Below are positions 23,976 through 35,726 of a stretch of 64,000 bases of DNA, one piece after another. The notes beneath the pieces were generated by a model that was given only the letters and a program-made list of their open reading frames with translations, was not told where the DNA came from and made no database searches. Each line of letters begins with the position of its first letter. Positions within the stretch are counted from its first letter, which is position 1. Made by a program: the position numbers and the translations under genes. This DNA is from Gigaspora margarita (Eukaryota; Glomeromycota; Glomeromycetes; Diversisporales; Gigasporaceae), in NCBI GenBank assembly GCA_009809945.1, contig WTPW01000569.1, positions 314,344-378,343 of the forward strand. The letters run 5' to 3'.

Positions 23976-25015
23976 TAGTGATAATCACCAATTATACAGA
24001 GTGGGTATATAAAGATAAGTTAATTAAATTTTTTTTATTTATTTCTTTTTTTTTTATTATTATAGTACTTATATTATTCTTGCTTTTTAGTTTCAGATTA
24101 TTATCCATCTTATTGGTGTGCTTCTCTCATCATTGGTGTCACTCTTTTGTCATTGGTGTCTTTCAGTTCAGTGCTTTCCTTTTTGTTACTATTTTGAAGC
24201 TGCTTCTTTCGCTGCTGTTGGTGTCATCCATTCGGTGTGTGCTTTTTTTAGTTGTTGGTATTCTTTATTGCTTTTTATTTTGAATACTAACTTTTACATT
24301 TTTTTTAGGTTCTTCATTTAGATTTTGTTATTGGAGTCATTAGTTGGTGCTTCATCATTGGTGTCAACCATTTCGTTATATTATTTGTTGCTAATGCCAT
24401 TAGTTTGGTATTTTTTCTTGTTATATTTTTGTTGACATGCTCTAGTTTTAAATACTGTTCTTTAGTTTTTTGTTTTTAGGTTCTTCATGTGATTTCATGA
24501 TTGCCTCATGCCAATTTCAACATTGTTTTGAGATTTCCCTTTGGGTGCCTGTTAGTTTTTTGGGTATTTCCGATTTCGATATTGCTTCAAGCGCATTTCA
24601 GAGTTTCTTTTTGTAGATTTCTTTTTGGATGCCCTGATAGTTTTCTTGTGTGCTCTCTGTGCAAGTTCATAGTTGCCTTATAAAGTGTCTTGTCATCAAT
24701 TTTGATATTGGTTTGGTGTGTTTTGGAGGGTCTTGTAGATTTTACTTTGGGTATATTGTTAGTTTTCTTGGGCATTTTTGTGTAGCTTTATTGTAGCTTT
24801 GTAGTCACTTTAGGTGTTTTGTCACCAATTTGTTGAACTTTTTTCTTTTTTTTTTAACAATCATAGTCATTGGGTGTTTTCTGCTTTTGTTAGTGTTGTA
24901 TTATCACTAGTGTTTCATTAGTTATTTGCTATAGGATTGTATATTATATTCCAAATTGTAACCGATTTGTTAGAGAATTGTTTATAATAAATAAATAAAA
25001 AAAAATAAATTTTTA
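23976..25015 (+). repeat. T-rich GGTGTTGTCATT-type repeat block
   Basis: Degenerate units with CATTGGTGTCACTCTTTTGTC, TTTTGAGATTTCCCTTTGGG, GATATTGCTTCAAG and TAGTTTTCTTG recur every 60-120 bases. It ends AATTGTTTATAATAAATAAATA followed by an A-rich tail, which hints at a retrotransposed origin. Related blocks: 2763-3924 (other strand) and 51750-52960. No convincing protein. Confidence 0.5.
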
Positions 25016-25209
25016 TTAAATTGCTTTATATTATTGTTATATTAAAGTAAAAATTAGGTAATTGTAAAAAATATATGAATATTCGAATTTATTCTTTCTT
25101 GATGTTACTTTATATTAGGTACATATCGAGTATATGATGTATTACAGAATTTATATATGCAATATATATATAGCATGTATACAACATGTATACTGTGTGT
25201 ACTGTACTA

Positions 25210-25384
25210 TAGTCATCTCCCACAATAGTCACTCCTGTATTTGTCACAAGCTCACTATAGTCACTATAATTTTTTTACTTAATCATATATACTATATATA
25301 AATTCTTGCTTGATTTAGTCACAATTTCACAATAGGCACATAAAATGCCTAATTTTAGCCTGTGACTATTGCGGGAGTTGACTG
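25210..25384. mobile_element. mariner-like MITE, TAGTCATCTCCC ends, copy 1
   Basis: The ends TAGTCATCTCCCACAATAGT and the complement CAGTCAACTCCCGCAATAGT are inverted, with TA on both sides. The second copy, in the opposite orientation, is at 27553. Confidence 0.8.
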
Positions 25385-25547
25385 TATATGTGTCCAATAT
25401 GTATCCAATATCCTATATAAACCAGGCACATATCGAGTATGTATATAAATATATCTTACACATATCGGTCACATATCGACTATATATACTATACATATTA
25501 GGTACCTGATATTATACCAATGTGTATAATTTTGATCTGTGATACTA

Positions 25548-25857
25548 CTGTATATTCCTGAAAATAAGCTACCTTTTTTGGGCCAAAAATTACATGAAAA
25601 AATGGGTAGCTTATTTTTAGCGTATAGATATTTTTGAAAAAATTGAAAACTGTCTAAAAAAAGTTGTCCAAATAACACTAAATTTTTACTATAGATGTAT
25701 TTTGATGCACTGAACAACTTTACTTAATCGAACTTTTGAAGTTTACTTAGTATAAAAAAGTTTTATATATAGCAACTGCTATCGCGTTTTTTGAAAATTT
25801 TAAAAAAAAACAAGGGGTAGCTTATTTTCGGAGTAGCTTATTTTTAGGAATATACAG
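25548..25857. mobile_element. mariner-like MITE, CTGTATATTCC ends
   Basis: The inverted ends CTGTATATTCCTGAAAATAA are flanked by TA. The arms have GGGTAGCTTATTTT words and the middle has AGCAACTGCTATCGCG. Related to 7253-7787 and 38748-39054. Confidence 0.85.
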
Positions 25858-26140
25858 TAGTTCTTTTTTGTTCTTACTTTACTTAGTACATTCTTTTTTT
25901 TGTGGTTTATATTTCATTAGGAAGCTTAAATTTGTACCAGAAAATGAATATTTGTAACTGATGGATGGGTTTGTTATAAGGGTAATGGGATATGAATTTT
26001 ATAAATATGTATAAATGTTTTTAGTGAAAGATTTGTAAATAAAAAAAATTTAATAAATAAAAAGTTTTATTATATTTTTAATTGGTTATAACTTATATAA
26101 TATTAATATTGATAATAATTAGTCTAAATTGATATGATAT

Positions 26141-26597
26141 TAATTATTGTCACAGATCATAATTTAAAATGAATTCTATATTTTCTATTTAACCGCTAAC
26201 CTTCTAAAACTCACTAATACTTGTTTATTATAACTTTTTTTAAAACTAAACCCTAACCCTAACCCCTAACCCTAAAAAATGCACCCCAAAAAAAATTTAG
26301 TTTTCGAGATTTTATACTATAATTTCATTTTAATCTAGATTTCATTTTAATCTGCCACAATTATTGTCACTAATGATCATGAAATCGGATGATAGTGAAA
26401 TTTGGATGTATTTTATGTATGATTTTTAAAATTTTTAGGGCCTATTTTGTCTGCTTTTTTTATGGTTGAGTTAGAATTTAGGGTTAGGGTTATTAATAAA
26501 AGAGTATAGGTAGATTTTAGTAGGGCTTATATGTTCAAATTAAGACTCCCAAATTTCACTATCATCTGATTTCACGATCATCTGCGACAATTATTAT
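26141..26597. repeat. Two joined inverted-repeat elements with telomere-like cores
   Basis: Three end sequences of one kind (AATTATTGTCAC near 26142 and 26358; its complement near 26590) bound two halves. The right half has long arms ATGATCATGAAATCGGATGA and GATAGTGAAATTTGG. The left half has CTAACCCTAACCCCTAACCC; the right half has TTTAGGGTTAGGGTTATTAA followed by AGAGTATAGGTAGATTTTAG, the core also seen in 4562-4766. Confidence 0.65.
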
Positions 26598-26700
26598 CTA
26601 AATCAATAAAAATCGATTACTATCTAAATAGATAAAAATTGATTACTATCTAAATCGATAAAAATCAATCACGATCTAAGTCAATAATAATCAATAGTGA
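26597..26700 (+). repeat. 26-bp tandem repeat, four units
   Basis: The unit is TCTAAATCGATAAAAATCGA plus TTACTA, repeated with one to four changes each. Confidence 0.85.
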
Positions 26701-26812
26701 AGATTGTAATTGATATATATTTTAGCTGTTATATATCAATACTATTTGGCTTGCAAAATTTGGTAATAATGGATGCATTATTATTGTCTTCTTTTATATT
26801 ATCATTATCAAC

Positions 26813-28228
26813 TAGTGATAGTAAATAAACTGGTCATTTGCTAATTTTTCAAATGATCTCGAATGACCTCAAAATAACTGGTTATTTAAAGTCATTCAAA
26901 TTTTGGATCATTTGAAAATAACTTATGACCAAATAACTATAGTCATTTCCAAATGACCAGAGTTATGCAGGTCATTAGGTCATTTCACATATAGAATTAA
27001 AATCCTATTGATTATGAAAACCTGCATAATACTTGAAATATATTATATAGAGGTTGTAAATTACCCAGGTGACCCATATCATATTATAACTATTACTACC
27101 TGGGTGGCCTAGGTTAACTTTTTATAAATTAATAAGTAAAATAAGATATTTTAAATAACATTGCAATTAATACCACCTAAGAGTAGACTTAGATTAGACC
27201 TAGGTAAATTTTAATATCATTGTTATACTGTACCCAGACTAAATTACACAGGAAAAATCAATAAGGCTTAAATATTTCTATTTAGACATTTTGAAATAAA
27301 TTATTTTACAAATGATTATTATTGGCTAGTTGATGTGCATAAAAAATAAATGATGAATAATAGTAAATACTAGGAAAAATACTATAGTCAGCAAAGTCAT
27401 TTACAAGATATTAGTCATATGGATATTGCTAAGAACAGGTTTCATGCTGGATAATAATATTTGTTATCAAAAACATGTAGATTGGTCAATTAGAAATGAC
27501 ACAGTTTGTAACGATTACAGTATAATTCTAATACCATAATGCTAACATGCTATAGTTAACTTCCACAATAGTTACAGATTAAAATTAGATATTTAATGTG
27601 CCTATTGTGGAATTGTGACTAAATCGAGCAAAAATTCATATATAGTATATATGAATAGGTAAAAAATTATGGTAACTATAGTGAGCTTATGACAAATATA
27701 GGTATAACTATTGCGGGAGTTGGCTGTATTTCATCTGCAAAATATTTTATTAATAGAACATATTGCGTTACATTTCTTTGACAACCTTAGACCAGATATT
27801 TTCTTAATAATTATTTCCTGACATATAATTTTATCTAGCACTAACTCTAAATCAGAACTACTCTAATATTAAATCAGACCAATTTTATCTCGAAAAATTG
27901 ATTATTAGGGAAATATAATCTAAGAAAGTATATCAAAAATATGCAATGCTGAATATTTATCAAAAAATTGTACTATAGATAAAATATCATGTCGCATTGT
28001 GGTATTAGGAGAATTTTACAACAACTTGGTAATAATCTTGTAAATGAGAGGGTAACCCAGAACTTGATTTTGTGCTAGGCCCAATCTCTAAGCCAATTAC
28101 ATCTTTACAAATAAAATTATAAATATTTCAAATGACCTTATCAGATCATTTGTTTTTTAAAATGATCCAATAACTAGTCATTTGTTATTTGGGTTATTTG
28201 AGTCATTTTAGGTTATTTACCATTACTG
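26813..28228. mobile_element. hAT-like non-autonomous element, 1.4 kb
   Basis: The ends TAGTGATAGTAAATAA and the complement CAGTAATGGTAAATAA are flanked by TTATCAAC and TTATCAAA (7 of 8). The subterminal parts repeat AAATGACC and GGTCATTT about a dozen times on both sides, probably a binding array. No transposase. A MITE is nested at 27553. Confidence 0.8.
27553..27726. mobile_element. mariner-like MITE, copy 2, nested
   Basis: Inverted copy of 25210-25384: ends TAGTTAACTTCCACAATAGT and the complement of ACTATTGCGGGAGTTGGCTG, with TA on both sides. Confidence 0.8.
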
Positions 28229-28239
28229 TTATCAAAAGA

Positions 28240-29760
28240 CATTTTACCACTGACTCTATTTTCAAAACAATTGCTAAGATTATTCTATTTAGTTGAACTA
28301 TTACCTCTCATTCAGGCTTTTGCTCTAACTTAGCGCATATTGATTCGATTTCCAAAGATTACATGTTCTAGTCTATCAATACCAATTATGTAGTTCAGGT
28401 AAATTTATTCTTAAAATCCTCTTTTTTCAATTCGATCCAATGTATCCAATACTGATACTTGGCTCATGTCACAAGATTTTTGTGCCTTAGGTCAATGCTA
28501 TCCACATTTGATATCATATTTAAATCTCCATAATTTGACCCCTTTATTACCGACTTTCCAGCATTAGCAGTCATAGTATTGCAATTTTATGCATTATTTC
28601 TTCATTATTAATAACAGTTGCTACTTCTCCGTGTATAATTTTATTAGCGTCATCAACTAAAGTTGTTATTATCTCAACATTATTTCTCAATCCATCCTTA
28701 TTATTAGATGTTTTATTACCAGACTTGATTATATATATTTTACTATTTAATTCAAGTGGGTTTTCAAATTCTCTATTGTTTATTTGAAATGTCTTATTAC
28801 CTTTTGCATGCTTATTTGCACCTATACTATATTAACAGCACCCTCTGAGATTATACTGTCCATTATTGATAGAATTCATATTAACAGATTTTTGACTACA
28901 GATAGATTCCATGTGTTCATCCTTTCCTACACCAATGCTATTTTTATAACAATAATCAACCCCTTTTTATCCTCTATAGCATCAGCTACATTTTGATAAC
29001 AATATCCAATAAATGATACTTCATTAGTATCACTTATATTAACAGATTTTTGATAATGGATAAACAATTCATATTTATTCCTTTCAGTGTTAGTTTTATC
29101 ATCTTTGCAGTAAAGTAATCTTTAATAATTAATAAATACCTTATTCTTATTTGTTTTCATTCCAATGTCATTAATGTTGTCTATTTCAGATTCTCGGGGA
29201 TGGTTGAATGCTTTAAATTAACCTTTGGCAGCAATTCTATTTTTACAACAACCTCCTGCTACCACAATAGTTATTTTATATTAATTTGTGATATTTCTTT
29301 CTCACCATATTTAGATGTAAGAACTTCTATTATTATGTCTTTTACTTCAGAAATCCATCGGTATAATTGGCCCAACAAAAACATCATTTTCAACTTTGCA
29401 AGTTTTAATATGAGATCTTGGTATCAGTACAGCTTCATCAAAGGATAAATATTTTTAATTTATATTGTTTTTCTGTTTTATTTACACTATCATATTCAAC
29501 TTCATCTACTTTTACAGGTTTTATCATGAATTTTTCTATTTCCTCACCTTAAGGAGATTTTTTACACATTCAAGTTCAACCTTTAAATATTGTTCATCTT
29601 TATTATTCATTATTTCTAAAGCCCTAGACCTGATACTAACAACCTTCTTTATTCCAATTTGTATATACCTTTCTTTTATTTTTGTTCTTTATCTTATTCT
29701 CATTATTAACCTTCTTCTTTTTATTCTTAAGGGCCTTTACATTATGTTTTGAATGTTTAG
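28240..29760 (-). pseudogene. Degenerate Sel1-like repeat gene
   Basis: On the minus strand near 29100-28990 one reads KYELFIHYQKSVNISDTNE and then VSFIGYCYQNVADAIEDKK. After a frame change near 28960 it continues DYCYKNSIGVGKDEHM, then QYNLRGCC. The HYQKS...GYCYQN pattern at about 36-residue spacing is that of Sel1-like repeats, helical scaffold units that are abundant in glomeromycete proteins. Stops and frame changes are frequent, so the gene is dead. No kinase or other partner domain was found. A hAT-like element lies just beyond its 3' side (26813-28228). Confidence 0.5.
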
Positions 29761-30290
29761 TCTCATTAGATTTTCACTATTCATTTTATCATTATTCAAC
29801 ATTTTTTTTGCTAAAAATTCTATATATTATATATCGACCAACAATGCACTAAAATTATTTTCCTTTATATTGCAACTTTCTGAGCTTTGACTCCTTTGAT
29901 TTGGGCAAGTTTTAACTAGGTGTCCTGGTTTTTGGTATTCATAACATAAATATAGTTTTCTAACTCTTTTCTTTGCTTTTTATCATTCAATTTCCTTTAC
30001 CAATTCAGTTAACGTACATATTACAGTTTTGATTTTATATATCCATGTTTCTATTATTCTTTCTAATTCCATTCGAATTCAGATAGCTTTTTCTTTTAAT
30101 TAATATGCTTGTTTCGTTTTATCTGTTTTGTACTAACTATATCTCTTTAAAACTTCTTCAAGCAACACTTGATTAATAGTTTTATTCCTTTGAAGTAGCA
30201 CCTGGCACTTCTAATTTATAAATTCAGTGAGCACAACCTTTCTCTTACCCAGGCTCTTGTATCACAGCTTTTTACAGCTTGCCATGTACT
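29760..30290 (-). pseudogene. Zinc-knuckle (CCHC-like) remnant
   Basis: On the minus strand near 29955-29890 the reading YQKPGHLVKTCPNQ follows a CYE motif, a zinc knuckle of the C-x2-C-x4-H-x4-C kind, after a basic stretch (KAKKRVRKL). Such knuckles occur in retroelement gag-like proteins and in nucleic-acid-binding host proteins; which applies cannot be told. It is heavily broken. It may or may not have belonged to the neighbouring Sel1 region. Confidence 0.4.
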
Positions 30291-30535
30291 TGTGGGATTT
30301 CACTACTAGACTTTACTCACTTGGCTACTACTAGTGTATCATACAGGTACTCCACCTAATAATATGTTTACTCAGATACAGTTTTTCGCTTAGAAAATGC
30401 AAGTTATAAAAACTAATAAGATCGAAAGCTATTAATATTGCTAACTATTACAAGAGCTAAAAGTTGTTTCTTTTATTACTCAATTGCTTTTCTTTAAATA
30501 CAAGATTATTAACCAGATATTAATTATTTGGGTTA
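30291..30535. other. Gene-free DNA
   Basis: Nothing recognised. Confidence 0.5.
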
Positions 30536-30660
30536 CACACATTAGACTATCTAACAATTAGACTTTTAAATAAATTTCTGCATTATGCAAATCACAAATT
30601 ACACTACCTTATAGATCCTATTCATACTATAAAATCCTGGGTAATAGATCAAACTGTGAC
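30536..30660 (+). repeat. Dispersed repeat shared with 10237-10400
   Basis: Same order of phrases (ATTAGACTATCTAACAATTAGACTT and so on in shorter matching blocks). Where 10229 has the hAT-like insertion, this copy reads ACATTAGACTATCTAAC without interruption. Confidence 0.7.
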
Positions 30661-30779
30661 AATAGTAAAAATATAACTTTACTATCTAGCAAATATAATT
30701 AATTGTGAGAGTAGCATATTTTTAGAACTAAAAATTTTGTTAATTATCTTTTAGTATAACAAAGGAGATAGCTTATTTT

Positions 30780-31062
30780 TGGGTCAATATCATCAAGTTG
30801 TTTTTTATAAAATCTATATAGATCTACAACTTTATATAAATATTATATAGACTCTATATAAAACTTTTATATATTAATTTTTATATATCATTTCATATAG
30901 AATTTGTGAAAAATCTATTTAAACTTATATAAAAATAATTTTATAAAAAAGACTTATGTAAATGTTATATATTTATAAATTTTATATATTATAATTAAGT
31001 AACTTTTCTATGCTGTAAATATCTTAATAAATGTTTTATATAAATTTTATAGAAAAAATGTG
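30780..31062. repeat. TATATAAATTTTATA low-complexity region, part 1
   Basis: Dense TTTATATA/TATAAATTT words. The same kind of DNA resumes at 31385-31600 after the element at 31063, so the element probably split one block. GGTAGCTTATTTT-type words at 30765 and 31918 resemble mariner-like MITE ends. Confidence 0.6.
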
Positions 31063-31370
31063 TTTGTCACCAGAGCATGATCGACCAATTAGATCATGTA
31101 ACGTTATGATCAAAACAAAACAAAGCATCGAAACTTACTATCGTTAGAGTCAGGGTTAGAGTCATAGTTAGGGTTCAGGTAAAGCTTTGGTTATAGTAAA
31201 ATTTTGCTAGAAATTTTTTTTTCGCATAAAAAAAGTAGGTTCATAGACAAAATTTTAAGTTAGAAGTGATTTTTCAAAAAAATCAAAGTTTTTGCATTTT
31301 TCACATTACACATGATCCTTTGATCTAATTGGTCGATCACACTCCGGTGAATGTCACCGCTGGTGACAAA
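31063..31370 (+). repeat. Inverted-repeat element with shared core, copy B
   Basis: The ends TTTGTCACCAG and CTGGTGACAAA are inverted. Further in, GATCGACCAATTAGATCA matches the complement on the right. The core has GTCAGGGTTAGAGTC and ATAGTTAGGGTTCAGG, then AGTAAAATTTTGCTAGAAAT, then GGTTCATAGACAAAATTTTA. The same order is in 2104-2440 and 41772-42103. Confidence 0.7.
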
Positions 31371-31384
31371 TAGATTCACCCAAT

Positions 31385-31600
31385 TTTATATATTAATAAA
31401 TTTTATATATTATAACTATATAACTTTTATATATCATAAAATTTAAATTAAAATTTTATATAAATATTTTATATCATAAAATTTAGATAAATATTTTATA
31501 TAAATGTTATATATTAATAAATTTTATGTATATAATTATATAACCTTTATATATTATAAAATTTAAATAAATTTTTATATAAATTATAAGAAAATAAATA
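31385..31600. repeat. TATATAAATTTTATA low-complexity region, part 2
   Basis: Continuation of the block at 30780. Confidence 0.6.
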
Positions 31601-31996
31601 GTCAATATCGCAAAATTTTACTAGATTAACCCTGCTGTATTTTTAATTAAAAATACTCCTCTTGTAATTTTACTCCTAACACCAATTCTAATTCTAATCC
31701 TAACTTTAATTATAACTTTTAATTTTATTTTGACATTTTACTTATTTGGCTATTTAACACATTTTTATATATTATTTAAAAATTATATTTATATATAAAT
31801 TATGCTATGTAAGTCTACATTGGGTTTGTAGACTTACATATAATTTTTAAATACATAACTCTATATAAAAACAACTTTGTAATAAAAGGTGTTTTTATAT
31901 TTTTGGATTAAAACAGGGGTAGCTTATTTTAGAAGATAGCTTATTTTTGGCAATGGTAGCTAGCTATATACTAAATTTAAAATTTTTTGGTTTATA
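31601..31996. other. Gene-free A+T-rich DNA
   Basis: Contains eroded repeat words (AGGGGTAGCTTATTTTAGAA near 31915) and a degenerate telomere-like phrase near 31680. Nothing bounded. Confidence 0.45.
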
Positions 31997-32010
31997 ATAT
32001 AAAACCCTCT

Positions 32011-33132
32011 CAAGTTAATCAAAAAAACTCTTTCTGTGATCACTTGTGAACAAAAGAAAAGCAAAAATTTTTTAAGTAAATGATAAAGCAGCTATTAATA
32101 CTAGTTTTTATAAAGATCAACCTTTTTTTCACTCTTGTTGTTTCTGGGGACTCCTTTATATATTTAGCACACAAGCCAAAAGTGTCAGTTGTGCAAGATA
32201 ACTGGCAGTTGGTGCCCTTGGTACAAGAAATTCTGGTGAAAGATTTCTTTTATTGATGAAGGTCTTATAGCTGACTAGGCAGTAAACTAAAAAATAAGTT
32301 TTTCAATACTCTCTTTAAAGTTTATTGCAACAAGTACATAATTTCCATATAACTGCTACTATATTTTTGCTCAAAGTTTTTTTCTGGGATTTTGAATGAA
32401 AAGTAGAAAATTTGGCATACCCTCTCCAAAAGATTTGCATTGTTGTTCCTAACCTAATTGAAAAAAGGCATGCAAGTAGATAAACAGAAACAGATACTTA
32501 ATATGATATGGTGCTGTGGAGCAGGTCAATCTTTGGAAACCAAATTCCAGAACTTTCTTTTTTTTTATATATACATATAATACTTAGACAAGGCGATTTC
32601 TTGCGCAGTATTATATAATTTTTATTATTAGATTACTTTTTTGTTTTTTTTTTGTTTTTTTCATCTTTGTTCTTTTATGATTAAAATATGTTTAGGATAT
32701 TTGTTTTCTCTTTTATCTCTTCTTTTATGTGTTTTTGTTTTTTTTTGTTTTTTTTTCTTTTTCTTCCCTAAATTTTGTTTTTTTCTTATAGATATGGAAT
32801 TTATTTTGTTTTTTATATAAGAGTAAGACCAAACCTAGGTGGAAGAAGTTTTAAAGAAAGGATAGGTAGTCTTGACAGGCCAGTAGAATCCTTCCAGTAA
32901 TATATTTGTTTATTTTATTTGTAGAAAGAAATTTTTATGAAGAAAAATCTCTGCTTATAGCAGGTCGCATATAGGTAATTTGGACTTTAGTTGCAAAGAG
33001 CCAGGTGAGTGTCAACTTGTAACTTAGATGTCAAAAGGATTGTCCTTATAAGTAATATTAATATTTCTAGTGTAATATTAAAACTTAATAAAGTTGAGGC
33101 AAGACTGCCAAAAGGTTAAAAAAAATATATAT
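32011..33132 (+). mobile_element. Retroinsertion of an unknown RNA, 1.1 kb
   Basis: ATATAAAACCCTCT is perfectly repeated on both sides (31997-32010, 33133-33146). The 3' end reads AATAAAG, GGCAAGACTGCC (a small hairpin), AAAAGGTTA and an A/TA tail. Its middle (32560-32810) is T-rich. No frame with coding character. It sits in the ATAAAACCCTCTTTTTTGTC phrase of the palindrome family at 33147 and 40855. Probably a copied non-coding polymerase II transcript. Confidence 0.8.
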
Positions 33133-33146
33133 ATATAAAACCCTCT

Positions 33147-33850
33147 TTTTTGTCAAGATACCCTGCTTTGGACTTCTAACTAAACTTGTTTGGCAAATAA
33201 TTCTACTTGTATTAATATCAAAATGCATTTTTTGAACCTTTTATAAGTAAAAAATAGATTTAAAGTTAAAAAAAAATTTTTTAAAAATTTTTTTTTCTAA
33301 ATTTAAACCTATTTTTCACTTAGTAAAAGGTTTGATAAAATGCATTTTGATATTAATACAAGTAGAATTACATGCTAAACAAAGTTAACTTAAAAGCCCA
33401 AAGCAAATTATCTTGACAAAAAAATTAGGGTTTAATATTACAAACCAAAAATTTTTAACTTTATATACAGCAGCCTGCTTTTTTGTCAAGATAACCTATA
33501 ATTTGATACTAAGTAAACTTGTTCAGCATAAAATTTCACATATAATTATAGTTTTAAAATTAAAAATTTTTTTTATTTTAAAAAAATTTATTAAGAAAAT
33601 TTGAAAATTTGCAAAATTTTAAAAAAACTGTTCTAAATAAACTTAATCTACTATTCTCAATATGCTTAATTCAAAATTTGAAAAAATTAATTTGTAAGCT
33701 AAAAAGAATGTTTTGCTTAAAGTTATTAATAAATTTATATATTTTTATTATAATTTTTATTATGAACTAATACTTATATATCAATAGATATAATATATTT
33801 TCTGACTGTTAGTACAAAAAATTAAAATTAATAAAGTTTAATCTGCTTTG
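33147..33850. repeat. Large inverted repeat, relative of 40855-42215
   Basis: From CAAGATACCCTGCTTTGGAC to CCAAAGCAAATTATCTTG the two arms are complementary around a centre near 33290. Phrases such as CTAACTAAACTTGTTTGG and AATACAAGTAGAATTACATG match those of the 41 kb palindrome. Outer parts (33480-33850) are more eroded. Confidence 0.7.
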
Positions 33851-33984
33851 TATAGATGTGATTTGTTTATATATTATGCTCTAATTTGATTAGTAAATTT
33901 GCAAATTATTATTTTTAAAAAAAGAAATAATTTTTGTTAAAATTCTTTAGATTAAAAATTAGTATTATTAATTTTATAGGAGTT

Positions 33985-34290
33985 TAAAAATTACAGCAGA
34001 GATTCCCAATGATCATAGGATACAAATAGCCTGAAGAGTCATCTGCATCATATGATTATCAGGAATCTCTGCTGTGATTTTTAAGCTTACAGAAAATTCA
34101 TGAGGAATACCCTGACTTATATTGTTCATGCCTACCTTTATTATAATTTTCACATGATTATTTGTAACTAGGAATCTTTTTATAAAAGATTCCTAGTTAT
34201 AATATAATTTCATGGGAAATTATAATGAAGATAGGTATGAGCAACAAATAGTAAAGCAGGGTATTAGTTTATAGAATTTTAAAAAATGCT
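33985..34290. repeat. Two adjacent hairpins
   Basis: The first pairs ACAGCAGAGATTCC with GGAATCTCTGCTGT (33992 to 34077). The second pairs AATACCCTGACTTATATTGT and CATGCCTACCTTTATTATAA with sequences at 34200-34265, and its apex is AGGAATCTTTTTATAAAAGATTCCT broken into two arms of 11. Both have strong fold-back potential. Confidence 0.75.
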
Positions 34291-34499
34291 TAAATTTTTT
34301 TGTATATATATACAAAAAATTTAATACTAAACAAGTTTACTTAGTTGAATTAAAAAAAATTAGTTTAATTAATAATCTTCTAGTCATCTAGAAAGTAATT
34401 ATAGTATAAAGTAATACAGATCACATATGAAAACACTATAGGTGAAATATAGTATGCTTCTATTTAAAAATTTTTTACTAAGTTAACAACGCATATTGA

Positions 34500-34726
34500 C
34501 TAATTGAAAGTTATAGAGCTTATTAGAATGCATCTAACAGTAGTTAGATTATTCAAATTAGCCTTGTGGATAGCAAGATAATTATTAAAAACAATTGGTT
34601 GACTATATAAAATCTCTATGTAAACAAATATTGTTTATTTATTTAGTAAACCAATAGTTTTTTGATAATTTCTTGTTATCTACTAAGCTGATTTGAATGA
34701 ACTAACCACAATTAGATGCATCTCGA
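34500..34726. repeat. Inverted-repeat element with GCATCTAA arms
   Basis: GCATCTAACAGTAGTTAGAT and CAAATTAGCC on the left pair with the right arm GATTTGAATGAACTAACCAC and TTAGATGCATCT. The arm is a version of the hairpin word shared by 18722, 57595 and 61775. Confidence 0.65.
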
Positions 34727-34729
34727 TTA

Positions 34730-34890
34730 GGGCGCTGACATTTATTAGGTAATATTTTAGGGGGTGGGGGGTCAAGAAAAATCTTACCTTAGTTAGTTAG
34801 TTAAATTTGATTGGCTAAAATAAAATCTTACCTGGGGGTGGGGGTAAGCCCCTATAGTAAATGGATATTAGGTAATAAATATCAGTGCCC
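34730..34890. mobile_element. Harbinger-like MITE, GGGCGCTGACATTTATTA ends
   Basis: The ends GGGCGCTGACATTTATTAGG and the complement GGGCACTGATATTTATTACC are flanked by TTA on both sides. Family member at 37815-37976. The interior has GGGGTGGGGGGTCAAG and CTGGGGGTGGGGGTAAG. Confidence 0.9.
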
Positions 34891-35335
34891 TTAGCTACAC
34901 AACTTACAATTAGCTGTCATATATCATTAACTTTGTAAGAAAAAAGTTTTAAATAATATATACAATATTTACCTATAGTAATTTTCATATAAGGGAGGCA
35001 GGGGTATTGTGAACAGGGGTTATTGTAAACAGGAAGGTATTGTGAACAGGGGGTGTCTTACGATCTAGTAATCGAAATTGGATAATTTTTATACCATTCG
35101 AATTGTCTCAGAGAGACAATTCAAATGGTATAAAAATCATTTAGTTCCAATTACTAGGTCATAAAATATATATATTTAAGCAAAAATTACATAATTGTAA
35201 TATAACTAGTCAAGTATTTATCATTCTTAAGAATTAAATACAGTTGTCCACAGCAATAAATTCTAAACTTTTAGTAAAATTTAACATTTTTATTAATATC
35301 TCTTTAAGAAAAATACTAAGAACATGTAAACATAC

Positions 35336-35572
35336 ATGTATATACATACAAAATATGTGTTAGTGAAGAATAAACTATTGAATATGATCGAACGTTACAT
35401 ATACTATTACACATCCTCTTTTTGGCAATTGTACAGATACATATTAGTGAAGAACAAACTATTGAATATGATCAAACATTTGCTATTACATGTCCTCTTT
35501 TTGGCAATTGTACAGCAATATAAAAAAGGGCAGTCATGCTTCATCTCACATGGTTTAATCATGTTATATTAA
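35336..35572 (+). repeat. Direct duplication of about 85 bp inside the pogo element
   Basis: GTGAAGAATAAACTATTGAA and ATCCTCTTTTTGGCAATTGT occur at 35362-35432 and again at 35447-35515. It lies upstream of the transposase, perhaps in its promoter. The frame across it is probably not a gene. Confidence 0.7.
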
Positions 35573-35726
35573 ATGTTCGAAGAGGTTTTTTTTTATTCAA
35601 CCCATATCTAAGTGAATAAATTTTAATTAACCTTTTTTTTATTTTGTTATTTTTGTTTTTAATACAAAATAAATTTCATACATTCATGTGTTAAGTACTA
35701 ATTTTTTTTTAATAAATAAAAATAAG

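Noticed and set aside
23463-24321. Phe/Leu-rich open frames that look like membrane proteins
   Set aside because: They come from T-runs; no start context, no conservation between units of the T-rich repeat, and several frames are open at once.
26240-26280. True telomere or subtelomere
   Set aside because: The CCCTAA string is short and degenerate, and similar strings occur in both orientations across the window inside small elements.
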